Part shown: positions 33,871-42,616 of the stretch, in pieces
Layout of the letters: every line of letters starts with the position of its first letter
Numbering within the stretch: the stretch's first letter is position 1
DNA from: Candidatus Paralachnospira caecorum
GTDB taxonomy: Bacteria; Bacillota; Clostridia; Lachnospirales; Lachnospiraceae
Assembly (NCBI GenBank): GCA_904379015.1
Contig: CAJFHG010000001.1
Span: forward strand, 109,280 to 173,279
Reading direction: 5' to 3'
Length of the DNA stretch: 64,000 nucleotides
Program-made: the position numbers and the translations under genes
Notes under the pieces: model-generated
Told to the model about the DNA's origin: nothing
What the model saw: only the letters and a program-made list of their open reading frames with translations
Databases searched by the model: none

Positions 33871-34535
33871 TACAGAAGCCGGATATTCTTTACATTTCCG
33901 GTTTCATTAAACTCGGTCCACTCGCAGATATTGGCCGCATGATCCGCGATCCTCTCCAGATATTTGGCGATCATGAGGATATCCACGCAGTCATCCACAG
34001 GCTCTGTCTTATCCTGAAGCAGTTTGGAAATTTCATCTTTTACTTCATTGAACAGATTATCCACTTCATCGTCGTCATCCACAGTCTTTTTCGCCAGTTC
34101 CACGTCACGGGTCGTATAGGCGCGAATCGCGTTTTTCATCATCGCTTTGGCCTTTGTCGCCATTTCCACAATATGCCCTACATGCTTTACAACACCGGCA
34201 TCGCTGATCCTCAGCACCAGCTCCGCGATATCCTGCGCGTGGTCCCCGATCCTTTCCAGATCCGTCACGATCTTCAGCGCGGAAGACACAAGCCGCAGAT
34301 CCCTTGCCACTACAGGCTGCTGATGCAGCATTAAAGACAGGCATCTCGCCTCAATTGAGCGCTGCATATCATCCACGGCCCTGTCGCCCTGGACGATTTC
34401 CTTCGCCAGCTCAATATTCCTTTTTTCAAAAGCTGCCAATGACTTCTCGATGTTGTTTTCCACCAGATCCGCCATGGCCTCCAGGGACTCATCCAGTTCC
34501 TGCAGCTCCATTTGATAATTGATTCTCGTAGTCAC
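33870..34535 (-). CDS. phoU: Phosphate signalling protein PhoU
   Basis: 221 residues, two PhoU helical repeats, each with the metal-binding pattern (RDLRLVSSALKIVTDLERIGDHA and CVDILMIAKYLERIADHAANI, quoted in part). A GTG start at 34535 is chosen because GGAGG lies 7 nt upstream; the open frame to 34574 begins at the pstB stop without a site. PhoU links PstSCAB activity to PhoR and is last in pstCAB-phoU. Confidence 0.92.
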   Translation of the reverse strand: MTTRINYQMELQELDESLEAMADLVENNIEKSLAAFEKRNIELAKEIVQGDRAVDDMQRSIEARCLSLMLHQQPVVARDLRLVSSALKIVTDLERIGDHAQDIAELVLRISDAGVVKHVGHIVEMATKAKAMMKNAIRAYTTRDVELAKKTVDDDDEVDNLFNEVKDEISKLLQDKTEPVDDCVDILMIAKYLERIADHAANICEWTEFNETGNVKNIRLL

Positions 34536-34573
34536 TTCATACCCTCCTGTTTCTATGCTTTTTGAACCATGCA

Positions 34574-35332
34574 TCAGCCGAAACGTCCGGTGATGTAATC
34601 TTCGGTTCTCTTGTCCTGCGGTCTTGCGAATATTTCATCGGTCGTATTGAATTCCACCATTTCTCCCACCAGGAAAAATGCCGTGTAATCAGAAATACGG
34701 GCAGCCTGCTGCATATTATGGGTTACAATGACCACCGTATACTGATTTCTGAGCTCAGCCATCAGATCCTCGATCTTCAGCGTGGAGATCGGGTCCAGGG
34801 CAGATGTCGGCTCATCCATCAGAAGCACCTCAGGCTCCACCGCCAGCGCTCTCGCGATACACAGTCTCTGCTGCTGTCCGCCGGAAAGGCCAAGGGCGGA
34901 TTTTTTCATCCTGTCCTTTACTTCATCAAAAATCGCCGCAGAACGAAGGCTTTTTTCGACAATATCATCCAGCTTCGCCTTCTGCTTAATGCCGTGGATC
35001 CTGGGTCCATAGGCCACATTGTCATAAATGCTCATCGGAAACGGATTCGGCTGCTGGAATACCATACCGATCTTCTTGCGCAGAAGGGTTGTATCCACAC
35101 CCGGATCATAAATATTTTCACCGTCCACGGTTACGGTTCCTTCGATCCGCACACCGGGCACCAGATCGTTCATTCTGTTCAGCGTCTTAAGGAAAGTAGA
35201 CTTTCCGCATCCGGAAGGACCGATAAAAGCGGTAACTGCGTTTTCCTTGATTTCCATATTGACCGATTTCAGCGCGTGATTGTCGCCATAATATAAATTC
35301 AGATCTTTCGTAATGATTTTACTTGCCAGCAT
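34574..35332 (-). CDS. pstB: Phosphate ABC transporter ATP-binding protein PstB
   Basis: 252 residues with Walker [10 protein letters not shown], signature [18 protein letters not shown], Walker [14 protein letters not shown] and the PstB-typical NRMNDLVPG. Start at 35332 with AGGAGGAG upstream. Energises phosphate import through PstC/PstA. Confidence 0.96.
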   Translation of the reverse strand: MLASKIITKDLNLYYGDNHALKSVNMEIKENAVTAFIGPSGCGKSTFLKTLNRMNDLVPGVRIEGTVTVDGENIYDPGVDTTLLRKKIGMVFQQPNPFPMSIYDNVAYGPRIHGIKQKAKLDDIVEKSLRSAAIFDEVKDRMKKSALGLSGGQQQRLCIARALAVEPEVLLMDEPTSALDPISTLKIEDLMAELRNQYTVVIVTHNMQQAARISDYTAFFLVGEMVEFNTTDEIFARPQDKRTEDYITGRFG

Positions 35333-35342
35333 ATCGCTCCTC

Positions 35343-36242
35343 CTATTTTTTCTTCTTCTGGCGTTCATCCAGTCTCGTCACATCAAACCGTTTTGTAAGG
35401 AACTTGGTAAGGGCGTTGATCAGCAGGACGATCACCAGCAGGACGACCGCAATGCCAAACGCCTCGTCATATTCTGCATTTGTCATACACAGATACATCT
35501 GGATGGTCAGTGTGCCGCCGGATTCCAGGATCTTGCTGAAGGCTCCTCCCAGGCTGGTCGGAAGCAGATAGCCGCTGCCCGCCGTAAAGATCAGGGCGGC
35601 TGATTCACCGACGATACGTCCGATCGCCAGGATAATGCCGGTAATAATACCAGGCATCGCGGACGGCAGCAAAATCGTCCGGATCATGTACCATTTTGTC
35701 GCGCCGATGCCCAGGGCGCCGCTCCTGTAGCTGTCAGGAACCGTCCGGAGCGCTTCCTGTGTGTTTCTTGTGATCAGCGGAAGGATCAGAAGCGTCAGCG
35801 TCAGAGAGCCGGTCAAGATCGAGAAGCCCAGATGCAGGGTCGTTCCGAAGAACACCATGCCGAACAGGCCGAAAATAATAGAAGGAATGCCTGACAATGT
35901 TTCCGTTGTAAACTCGATCATCCGCACCAGCCTGCCGGGCTTCGCGTACTCATTCAGATAAATAGCCGCTCCCACGCCAAGAGGGGTGGCGATCAGCAGC
36001 GTGATGATGATCACATAAAGCGTATTCAGCAGGTTTCCGGCTATGCCGAAGGTTCCTCTTCTGGCACTTCTCACTGTAGTCAGGAAATCCCAGTTCACCT
36101 GCCCGATGCCCCGGACAAATACATAAACCACGATTCCCACTACAAGAAAGATCGCAAATGCCGCGCAGAGATAGATCAGCCCTGTCAGAATCAGATCAGA
36201 AGGACGTCTGCGCTTCGCGAATAAACTGTTAGTTGTCTCCAT
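35343..36242 (-). CDS. pstA: Phosphate ABC transporter permease PstA
   Basis: 299 residues, six membrane segments; the EAA-like loop [26 protein letters not shown] contacts PstB. Overlaps pstC by 14 bp. Order pstC-pstA-pstB-phoU is standard. Confidence 0.95.
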   Translation of the reverse strand: METTNSLFAKRRRPSDLILTGLIYLCAAFAIFLVVGIVVYVFVRGIGQVNWDFLTTVRSARRGTFGIAGNLLNTLYVIIITLLIATPLGVGAAIYLNEYAKPGRLVRMIEFTTETLSGIPSIIFGLFGMVFFGTTLHLGFSILTGSLTLTLLILPLITRNTQEALRTVPDSYRSGALGIGATKWYMIRTILLPSAMPGIITGIILAIGRIVGESAALIFTAGSGYLLPTSLGGAFSKILESGGTLTIQMYLCMTNAEYDEAFGIAVVLLVIVLLINALTKFLTKRFDVTRLDERQKKKK

Positions 36243-37167
36243 TTTGCGCTCCTTTCTTCATGACCCGGCTCAGAACCAGATTGATGATCATGATGAATAC
36301 AAACAGTACAAGGCCGATGGTGAACAGCACCTCTCTATGTAAGCCTGACGAGTAAGACATCTCGCTGACCATGGCGGTGGTCAGGAATCGTACCGAATTG
36401 AACGGGAACGGAATATTCACAGAGTTTCCCGCGACCATACTGATTGCCATGGCCTCTCCGATGGCACGTCCCACACCCAGCACGATGGCTGTGATAATGC
36501 CGGACTTCGCCGAAGGAAGAAGCACCTTGAAAATGGTCTGGATCCGGGTCGCACCCAGTGCCAGAGATGTCATCTTATAATCCCTTGGCACTGCCCGCAG
36601 AGCAGATTCACTGATATTGATCACCGTAGGCAGGATCATGACTGCCAGAACCAGCACCGCACAGAGCAGATTCGCGCCGCCGGTCCACTGATGCGTTGTG
36701 GATCCCCGGAAAATATACATCTCCAGCTTATACATCAGCGGGTTCAGGATCAAAAGTCCTACCAGACCATAAATAACAGAAGGGATGCCTGCCATCAGTT
36801 CGATTGCCGGACGCACGATCTTCGCCAGCCTGGGCGGCGCCACTTCTGCCAGAAACACCGCGGCCAGCACTCCGATCGGCACTCCGATCAGTACCGCCAG
36901 CGTCGTTCCGATGATAGAAGTCAGAATAATATAAAGAATACCAAAGCTGGGGTCCGCACTTGTAGGCGCCCATACCGTTCCAAACAGGACCTCCAGGATT
37001 CCGACCTTTCCAAGCGCGGGAGTCCCCTGTATGATCATATAGGCTGTAATCACAACTACGGCAGCAATCGCTATAAAGCCACAGAACAAGAAAATCCACT
37101 TTGCCGCCTTTTCTGTCGTGTTTTTTATCTTGCTGCTTCCTATAATGCTAAAACTCGACTCTTTCAT
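36229..37167 (-). CDS. pstC: Phosphate ABC transporter permease PstC
   Basis: 312 residues, six membrane segments, EAA-like LALGATRIQTIFKVLLPSAKSGIITA. First gene of the operon. ATG at 37167 follows GAGAGGAG; a GTG two codons upstream is possible. Confidence 0.95.
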   Translation of the reverse strand: MKESSFSIIGSSKIKNTTEKAAKWIFLFCGFIAIAAVVVITAYMIIQGTPALGKVGILEVLFGTVWAPTSADPSFGILYIILTSIIGTTLAVLIGVPIGVLAAVFLAEVAPPRLAKIVRPAIELMAGIPSVIYGLVGLLILNPLMYKLEMYIFRGSTTHQWTGGANLLCAVLVLAVMILPTVINISESALRAVPRDYKMTSLALGATRIQTIFKVLLPSAKSGIITAIVLGVGRAIGEAMAISMVAGNSVNIPFPFNSVRFLTTAMVSEMSYSSGLHREVLFTIGLVLFVFIMIINLVLSRVMKKGAQNGDN

Positions 37168-37239
37168 AAGCACTCCTCTCTTTTTCTTTTCAATTACTCC
37201 TAGAAAATATCACTTTTTTCGTAAGTTCAATACCACCTC

Positions 37240-37289
37240 TATGTATAAACTCCGTAAAGTTTGCGTAAATCATGTAAAGAAACCGTAAA
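37240..37289 (-). promoter_or_regulatory. PhoP-box array and promoter of pstCAB-phoU
   Basis: Five hexamers of TTTACG/TTTACA/TTTATA on the minus strand at (plus coordinates) 37284, 37273, 37264, 37253 and 37244: spacings 11, 9, 11 and 9 bp, i.e. about one helical turn. The last overlaps a TATACA -10-like box. No -35 hexamer is needed if PhoP activates. Clear direct-repeat Pho box arrangement. Confidence 0.8.
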
Positions 37290-37328
37290 GTGCCGGGCCC
37301 GGTACAAAACCGGATCCGGCACTTTACG
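37284..37328 (-). terminator. Terminator of the D,D-carboxypeptidase gene
   Basis: Strong hairpin CGTAAAGTGCCGG ... CCGGCACTTTACG beyond the stop of the minus-strand gene; it is followed by GTTTCTTT and partly overlaps the outermost Pho-box hexamer. Confidence 0.65.
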
Positions 37329-37345
37329 TACATATTGATCATTTT

Positions 37346-38659
37346 TTACAAAAACAGGGACTCCCACATCCATCCCAGATAATCGGAATATCCGGCAGCA
37401 TCCACAGTCTCTGCCGCCTGGATCTCCACAGTTCCCAGAGTTTGATCCCCCAGCATATACGTCAGGCTTCCCACCACATCTCCCTCTTTCACAGGCGCTT
37501 CCAGCTTTTCCGGAAGAGACAGGATCTTTTCTATGGACGTGAAATCTTCTCCGTCCATACTGAGATAAGAAAATTCACCGCCATAACGCACGGCAATTTC
37601 CGGAACAACTCCCATCTCCACCGGGATCCGAGGCAGCGTCTCTCTGTCCTCATCGGTGTCTGTATAAAGCCGGCAGCCGGCAAAACCATAATTCAGCAGA
37701 CTGGCCGCCTCGCTGAAACGTACTTTATAGTCGGGCGCGGCCATGATCACGGCGATCAGCTCCACTCCGTCCTTTCTGGCCGTAGCCGAAACACAGTATT
37801 TCGCCAGACTGGTGCTGCCCGTCTTCAGCCCCGTCACAGTAAATGAATTGCTCATTTTCAGGAGCTTATTGGTATTGGACAGGCAGAATTCACTGCTGCC
37901 CTGACTGGTGGTGTGGGTCATGTTTTCCATCCAGATCGTGCTGTAACGCTCAATTTCCGGATACCGGGTGATGAGTTCTCTGCTCATCACCGCCACATCC
38001 CTGGCCGAGGTCACATGAGTGGCTGAATCTGTCAGTCCGCAGCAGTCCTCAAAATTGGTCTGCTCCATTCCCAGAGCGGCTGCCCTCTCATTCATCTGTC
38101 TGACAAATTCCGATTCGCTTCCGGCAATATACTCTGCCATCGCCACCGCCGCGTCGTTTCCGGAGGCCACTACAATACATTTGATCAGCGTCTCCACACT
38201 CTGGACCTCTCCCTCCTCCAGAAATACCTGAGACCCGCCCATGGATTTCGCGTAAGCGCTGGTGGTCACCTGATCATCCAGCGCGATTTTTCCGGATTCC
38301 AGGGCATCAAAAATCAGAAGCAGCGTCATGATTTTTGTGATGCTCGCCGGGCGCAGCGCTTCATCGGGATTTTTCTCATAGATCACCGTTCCCGTAGAAG
38401 CCTCCATCAGGACTGCCGACTGGGCTGTGATCCCCAGGTCGGCTTCTGCCGCGGCCGGCTGGGCGGAAGCCTCCACAGCCTCTCCCGGCTGTCCTTCCTC
38501 CTGCGGCTCCCCCGACATTTCTCCGGATTCCACCGACTCCATGACCTCATCAATCACAGACGGCTGCCCCTCCTCTGACGCGCGGGCTTCCATTCCGGAA
38601 GCGCCCAGCATACACACGATCAGATAAAGGACAGCCGTCACTTTTGCAAACTTCTTCAT
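37346..38659 (-). CDS. D-alanyl-D-alanine carboxypeptidase (DacF/PBP5 type)
   Basis: 437 residues: signal peptide, an acidic/Ala-rich linker (about 27-70), then the S11 peptidase domain with SxxK in RPASITKIMT, SxN in VVASGNDAAVAM and KTG in GLKTGSTSLA, and a C-terminal PBP5-like domain. Trims the stem peptide of peptidoglycan; DacF paralogues act in sporulation. Alone on its transcript, downstream of galE. Confidence 0.92.
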   Translation of the reverse strand: MKKFAKVTAVLYLIVCMLGASGMEARASEEGQPSVIDEVMESVESGEMSGEPQEEGQPGEAVEASAQPAAAEADLGITAQSAVLMEASTGTVIYEKNPDEALRPASITKIMTLLLIFDALESGKIALDDQVTTSAYAKSMGGSQVFLEEGEVQSVETLIKCIVVASGNDAAVAMAEYIAGSESEFVRQMNERAAALGMEQTNFEDCCGLTDSATHVTSARDVAVMSRELITRYPEIERYSTIWMENMTHTTSQGSSEFCLSNTNKLLKMSNSFTVTGLKTGSTSLAKYCVSATARKDGVELIAVIMAAPDYKVRFSEAASLLNYGFAGCRLYTDTDEDRETLPRIPVEMGVVPEIAVRYGGEFSYLSMDGEDFTSIEKILSLPEKLEAPVKEGDVVGSLTYMLGDQTLGTVEIQAAETVDAAGYSDYLGWMWESLFL

Positions 38660-38780
38660 TCCACCGACTCCAGGGTCTCATATCATTACTTCTATTTTAT
38701 TGTCACAGAAGAAATTCTATGACACCAGCCGGTATCCCGGCAGCTCCTGCGCTCCTGTTCACGCGCGCCGCCCGGATATC

Positions 38781-39797
38781 TTACTGGTAGCCCATGGGAT
38801 TGTTCTTCTGCCATCTCCAGGAATCCCGGCACATATCCTCCAGTGTCTTCTCCGCTTTCCAGCCCAGCACCCGCTCAGCCTTGGAAGCGTCCGCATAGCA
38901 CTCGGCAATGTCGCCGGCTCTTCTTTCCACAATATCGTAGGGGATTTTCACCTGATTGACCCGTTCAAAAGTTTTCACCAGATCCAGTACGCTGTAGCCA
39001 TGTCCCGTTCCCAGGTTAAAAACCTCCACGCCCGCATTCTTTTCCGCGTAGGAAAGCGCCGCCACATGTCCCTTCGCCAGATCCACCACATGGATATAAT
39101 CCCGCACGCCGGTTCCGTCCGGCGTCGGATAATCATTGCCGAATACCCGGAGCCGCTTCAGCCTCCCCACTGCAACCTGAGAAATGTAGGGCATCAGATT
39201 ATTGGGAATACCGTTGGGATTTTCTCCGATCCGCCCGCTTTCATGGGCCCCGATGGGATTGAAGTACCGGAGGAGGACAACCGACAGCTCCGCGTCCGCC
39301 CTGGCGGCATCCTTGAGGATCTGTTCGATAAACACCTTTGTCCATCCATAGGGATTGGTACAGCTCCGTCCCGTAGGCATCTCCTCTGTCAGCGGCACCT
39401 GCTCCGGCGTGCCGTAAACAGTCGCGGAAGAACTGAACACAATCTTTCTGCATCCGTATTTCTTCATCAGCTTCAGGAGCACCAGCGTGCTGTCCAGATT
39501 ATTCTGATAATATTCAAGCGGTTTTTCCACAGACTCGCCCACTGCCTTCAGCCCCGCGAAATGGATCACCGCGTCGATCGTCTGCTCCCGGAATACTGCC
39601 TCCAGGGCATTTTCATCCGCCACGTCCACCTGATAAAAGGGAAACTCCGTCCCGGCCAGCTCACCGGCGCGTCTGACCGCTTCCCCGCAGCTGTTTGCCA
39701 GATTGTCGGCAATCACCACCTGATGCCCGCTTTTCGCCACCTCAACTGCCGTATGCGTTCCGATATAACCGGCGCCTCCCGTCAATAATACTGCCAT
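38781..39797 (-). CDS. galE: UDP-glucose 4-epimerase
   Basis: 338 residues. Rossmann start MAVLLTGGAGYIGTHTAVE, catalytic S/T and YxxxK region (FSSSATVYG ... NPYGWTKVFIEQIL) and the family's DYIHVVDLAKGHVAAL. Interconverts UDP-glucose and UDP-galactose. Start at 39797 with AGGAGG 8 nt upstream; the longer frame to 39983 runs through the leader and its terminator. Preceded by a ~430-nt leader carrying a cobalamin riboswitch. Confidence 0.95.
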   Translation of the reverse strand: MAVLLTGGAGYIGTHTAVEVAKSGHQVVIADNLANSCGEAVRRAGELAGTEFPFYQVDVADENALEAVFREQTIDAVIHFAGLKAVGESVEKPLEYYQNNLDSTLVLLKLMKKYGCRKIVFSSSATVYGTPEQVPLTEEMPTGRSCTNPYGWTKVFIEQILKDAARADAELSVVLLRYFNPIGAHESGRIGENPNGIPNNLMPYISQVAVGRLKRLRVFGNDYPTPDGTGVRDYIHVVDLAKGHVAALSYAEKNAGVEVFNLGTGHGYSVLDLVKTFERVNQVKIPYDIVERRAGDIAECYADASKAERVLGWKAEKTLEDMCRDSWRWQKNNPMGYQ

Positions 39798-39840
39798 TTT
39801 CTTCCTCCTGTACGCTTTTATAAAGCTGTCCTGTGACATC

Positions 39841-39869
39841 AAAAAGGGCGTACCACAATGAGTACGCCC
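39841..39869 (-). terminator. Terminator in the galE leader
   Basis: Minus strand GGGCGTAC-TCATTGTG-GTACGCCC followed by T5, 44 nt before the galE start. It lies at the end of the cobalamin riboswitch leader and is the likely expression platform, or else the end of a separate leader RNA. Confidence 0.88.
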
Positions 39870-40084
39870 CGCTTCGTCCCTTGAATGTGCACACAGTCCG
39901 GATCGCATAACGCCCAAGGCTGAAAGCCGGCGAGTAGGAACGGCGCCGCATCCGGACTCATTCTCGCAACGAATCTTGTGCATTTGCTGTTGCTTTGAGA
40001 TTCACAATTCTGGCCGCTTAACCCATAAGCGGTTTCAAAAGGGTTACACCCTGTCGGATGTCCGGCTTTCAACGGAAGCCCATC
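39870..40084 (-). other. Structured linker between cobalamin aptamer and leader terminator
   Basis: About 215 nt that a normal cobalamin leader does not need. It contains the hairpin CCGCTTA-TGGGT-TAAGCGG and a long imperfect hairpin whose outer arms are AGTCCGGAT / ATCCGGACT (about 39895-39960). A 77-codon open frame spans it but has no convincing site. Function unknown. Confidence 0.5.
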
Positions 40085-40262
40085 TCACATATCAAGCAGG
40101 TTTCCTGACTTACAGCTCACCGCGCAGATCTCTCCTTCTCGCATGATAGGGTTTGCAATGGATTACGAGATCCCGCTCCCTGAATACAGTGACCGGATCG
40201 CTCAGGATTCGCACCTGATTCCCTTTTCCCCGGATCAGATCCGGGCACTTGATACGGCAATA
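40085..40262 (-). promoter_or_regulatory. Cobalamin riboswitch
   Basis: Minus strand contains the B12 box GTCAGGAAACCTGC (40109-40096) and, upstream, AAAAGGGAATCAGG, GTGCGAATCCTGAGC and GTCACTGT, the conserved core order of cobalamin aptamers. Ligand binding would normally lower downstream expression. The first gene after it is galE, not a cobalamin transport or synthesis gene. Confidence 0.9.
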
Positions 40263-40279
40263 TTCTCTTGCACATTCCC

Positions 40280-40308
40280 ACTATACCATAACCGCCCGGC
40301 AAACGCAA
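40280..40308 (-). promoter_or_regulatory. Promoter of the riboswitch-galE transcript
   Basis: TTGCGT (40308-40303), 17-bp spacer, TATAGT (40285-40280); the transcript would start just before the aptamer. Confidence 0.65.
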
Positions 40309-40315
40309 TATGAAT

Positions 40316-42385
40316 TTATTTTTCCAGCACATAGGCATCAGAGGTGCTCAGAACAATATTGTCACTGCTCACCTGGGATACTTCTATTTTATTTTCTCCC
40401 TCATCCAGCTCAAAATCCGATGTATAGAGAAGATTTTCCGAAACGCTGTTGGTTTCACAGGCCTTCCCGTTCACATAGATCACGCTGCTGGGCGTAAAGT
40501 TCCATCCCGTCACATACAGGCCCTCCCCCTGGTTCAGCACCTGGCTGACAGCGATCGTCTTCACTCCCATATGCAGGTCCGTCGCCTCGTAGGGCATGTC
40601 GCCTTCAAATACATCCTGCTCGCCGTATAGAATATCGTATTCCAGGATCTTCATATCCTCCAGATAGCTTTCCTTTTCGTCCTTTGTATGGACACTTTCC
40701 TCCAGATAGGACTGATGATACCGGAACATGGTCCCTTTCTGGATCCCCGCTTTGCCCAGCACATAGGCGCCCAGCTGATAGGCCTCAATATTCCGCTCCG
40801 TCTTGGTGAGCCCTATATTATCCCAGATCACATACTCTGTCTGATAAAGATTGCCGTTTTCCAGATTTTCCTCTGTCAGCCCCAGACTGGGCAGATGATC
40901 CCCGTACATCACAAGGATCGTCTCTTCTCCTCTGTTTTTCAGATAGGAGACCAGCTCTCCGACAAATTCATCCATTTCATGGATCTGCTGGATATAATAT
41001 TCCATGGCATTGGTACTGCCTTCATCCGCGAGGCCCGTCACAGTGACATCCGGAGACTCGATCACCTGTTCCTCCGGATAAGCGCCATGTCCCTGGACAG
41101 ATATGGTATAAATCATATCCGCTCCGGTAGTGGAATCCAGAACCGTCCCGATCTGTTCTGTAAGGACCTTGTCTTTCGCCCACCCCATATAGGTCGTTTC
41201 ATAGTCAGACATATATTCCAGGGAGGTAAAGGTGTCGAATCCCAGCTGGGAAAACACCGTATACCGGTCATAAAAAGTCCCCGAATTGTTATGGATCGCG
41301 TGGGCATGATACCCCATCTCCTTCAGATCAAAACAGAGACTTTCACATACTTCCTTCTGGAGCACCGTTTTATAGGGATATTCCCCCGGTCCGAAAAAGT
41401 CCAGGTTCATGCCGGTTATGACTTCAAATTCCGTATTGGCGGTTCCCGCCCCCACAGAAGGCACCGACAGATAACCGGATGAATACTGCTCCATCAGTTT
41501 TCTGTAGTTGGGAATGGGATCCTCGGAACATTCTATCTGCAGATATTTCATCGGATCGCTGAAGGATTCCAGCTGAAGGAAGATGATATTCGGCGTCTGC
41601 TCTGTCACGGCAATGCCCGTTTCATTGACCACATCCGGCTCCTCTTCCAGCACCAGAGGCGATGTTCCGTGAGACTCCGGAACAATCTCCTCGTCTTTGA
41701 TTTCCTGAACCGTTTCCGTACTGTAATCCTCCGGCCGTTTGATCCCGGTATTCACAAGGCTGTTGGCAAAACAGTAGGAAAATCCATAATCCTGATACGC
41801 TTCCGCCAGGTTACCGAACTGGGCGGAGAAAATCCCGGCTGCCGTCGCCACACTGTTGGCTCCGAACAGAGCAAGCAGCGAGAATATGATAAAAATTCCG
41901 CTTTTCAGATAAGAGATTTTTCTTCTGGACCGGGGCAGCTTTCTGAACAGGAACACAAAGAGCACCGCCAGTCCCACAATAGCCGCCGCCATCAGCACCA
42001 CATGCCACCACTGCAGATATTTTCCCGCTACCAGGACCGCGTCCTTTGTCAGCCGCAGGTCCGCGCCGTTGAAGGGAGTCACGCGAAAGCTGAGCAGGAC
42101 AAAATCCGCGATCCCGAGAATCATCCAGACAACGCTGATGACCGTTCCCCAGAACAGTCTCCGCTTCACCAGCAGAAGCAGCGAAAACGTCCACAGGACA
42201 ATGCACACATTATAAAGGAAAATATGAGGTCTTGTCCCGACAAACACAAGCAGCGACCACAGGGAGCGTCTGGACAGAAGTTCCATAAAAAGCGTCAGGA
42301 ACACTGCCGCGCAGAATACACTGCGGACAGGATGCTTTTCGATCTTCTCCGGCAGACGCCTGATAAACCTATCCATGTTTTTCAC
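40316..42385 (-). CDS. LTA synthase-family phosphoglycerol transferase
   Basis: 689 residues. About five N-terminal membrane segments (to residue ~185), extracellular sulfatase-fold domain with FLQLESFSDP, the nucleophile Thr in GAGTANTEFEVITG, SVQGHGAYPEE and MYGDHLPSLG; then an extra C-terminal beta domain (about 610-689, VTGWNFTPSSVIYVNGKACE), reminiscent of IPT/TIG folds. Would polymerise glycerol phosphate on a lipid anchor or decorate a glycan. The C-terminal domain is not part of classical LtaS. Confidence 0.87.
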   Translation of the reverse strand: MKNMDRFIRRLPEKIEKHPVRSVFCAAVFLTLFMELLSRRSLWSLLVFVGTRPHIFLYNVCIVLWTFSLLLLVKRRLFWGTVISVVWMILGIADFVLLSFRVTPFNGADLRLTKDAVLVAGKYLQWWHVVLMAAAIVGLAVLFVFLFRKLPRSRRKISYLKSGIFIIFSLLALFGANSVATAAGIFSAQFGNLAEAYQDYGFSYCFANSLVNTGIKRPEDYSTETVQEIKDEEIVPESHGTSPLVLEEEPDVVNETGIAVTEQTPNIIFLQLESFSDPMKYLQIECSEDPIPNYRKLMEQYSSGYLSVPSVGAGTANTEFEVITGMNLDFFGPGEYPYKTVLQKEVCESLCFDLKEMGYHAHAIHNNSGTFYDRYTVFSQLGFDTFTSLEYMSDYETTYMGWAKDKVLTEQIGTVLDSTTGADMIYTISVQGHGAYPEEQVIESPDVTVTGLADEGSTNAMEYYIQQIHEMDEFVGELVSYLKNRGEETILVMYGDHLPSLGLTEENLENGNLYQTEYVIWDNIGLTKTERNIEAYQLGAYVLGKAGIQKGTMFRYHQSYLEESVHTKDEKESYLEDMKILEYDILYGEQDVFEGDMPYEATDLHMGVKTIAVSQVLNQGEGLYVTGWNFTPSSVIYVNGKACETNSVSENLLYTSDFELDEGENKIEVSQVSSDNIVLSTSDAYVLEK

Positions 42386-42528
42386 CTTTCAAATGTATCA
42401 TATTTGTCATAACGTGACACTTGCATTATAGCAGATTTTTTTACAATTCCTATAGAAGAATTATACCAATTTCTTAAGATTTTCTTGTCATTTAGCGCAA
42501 AACCTGACAATCGCCGCAGCCTGATTTC

Positions 42529-42557
42529 TTGACATCCCATTTAATACCCACTATAAT
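42529..42557 (+). promoter_or_regulatory. Promoter of the DAHP synthase gene
   Basis: TTGACA (42529-42534), 17-bp spacer, TATAAT (42552-42557): full consensus. Confidence 0.85.
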
Positions 42558-42616
42558 AAAGGGCGATATGCAGAATGTTTGCTATGACCAGACAGAATCG
42601 AAAGGAGAAAATCAAC

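Noticed and set aside
39839..40072. 77-codon minus frame inside the galE leader
   Set aside because: It overlaps the leader hairpins, lacks an RBS and would end in the terminator; treated as structured RNA, not coding.
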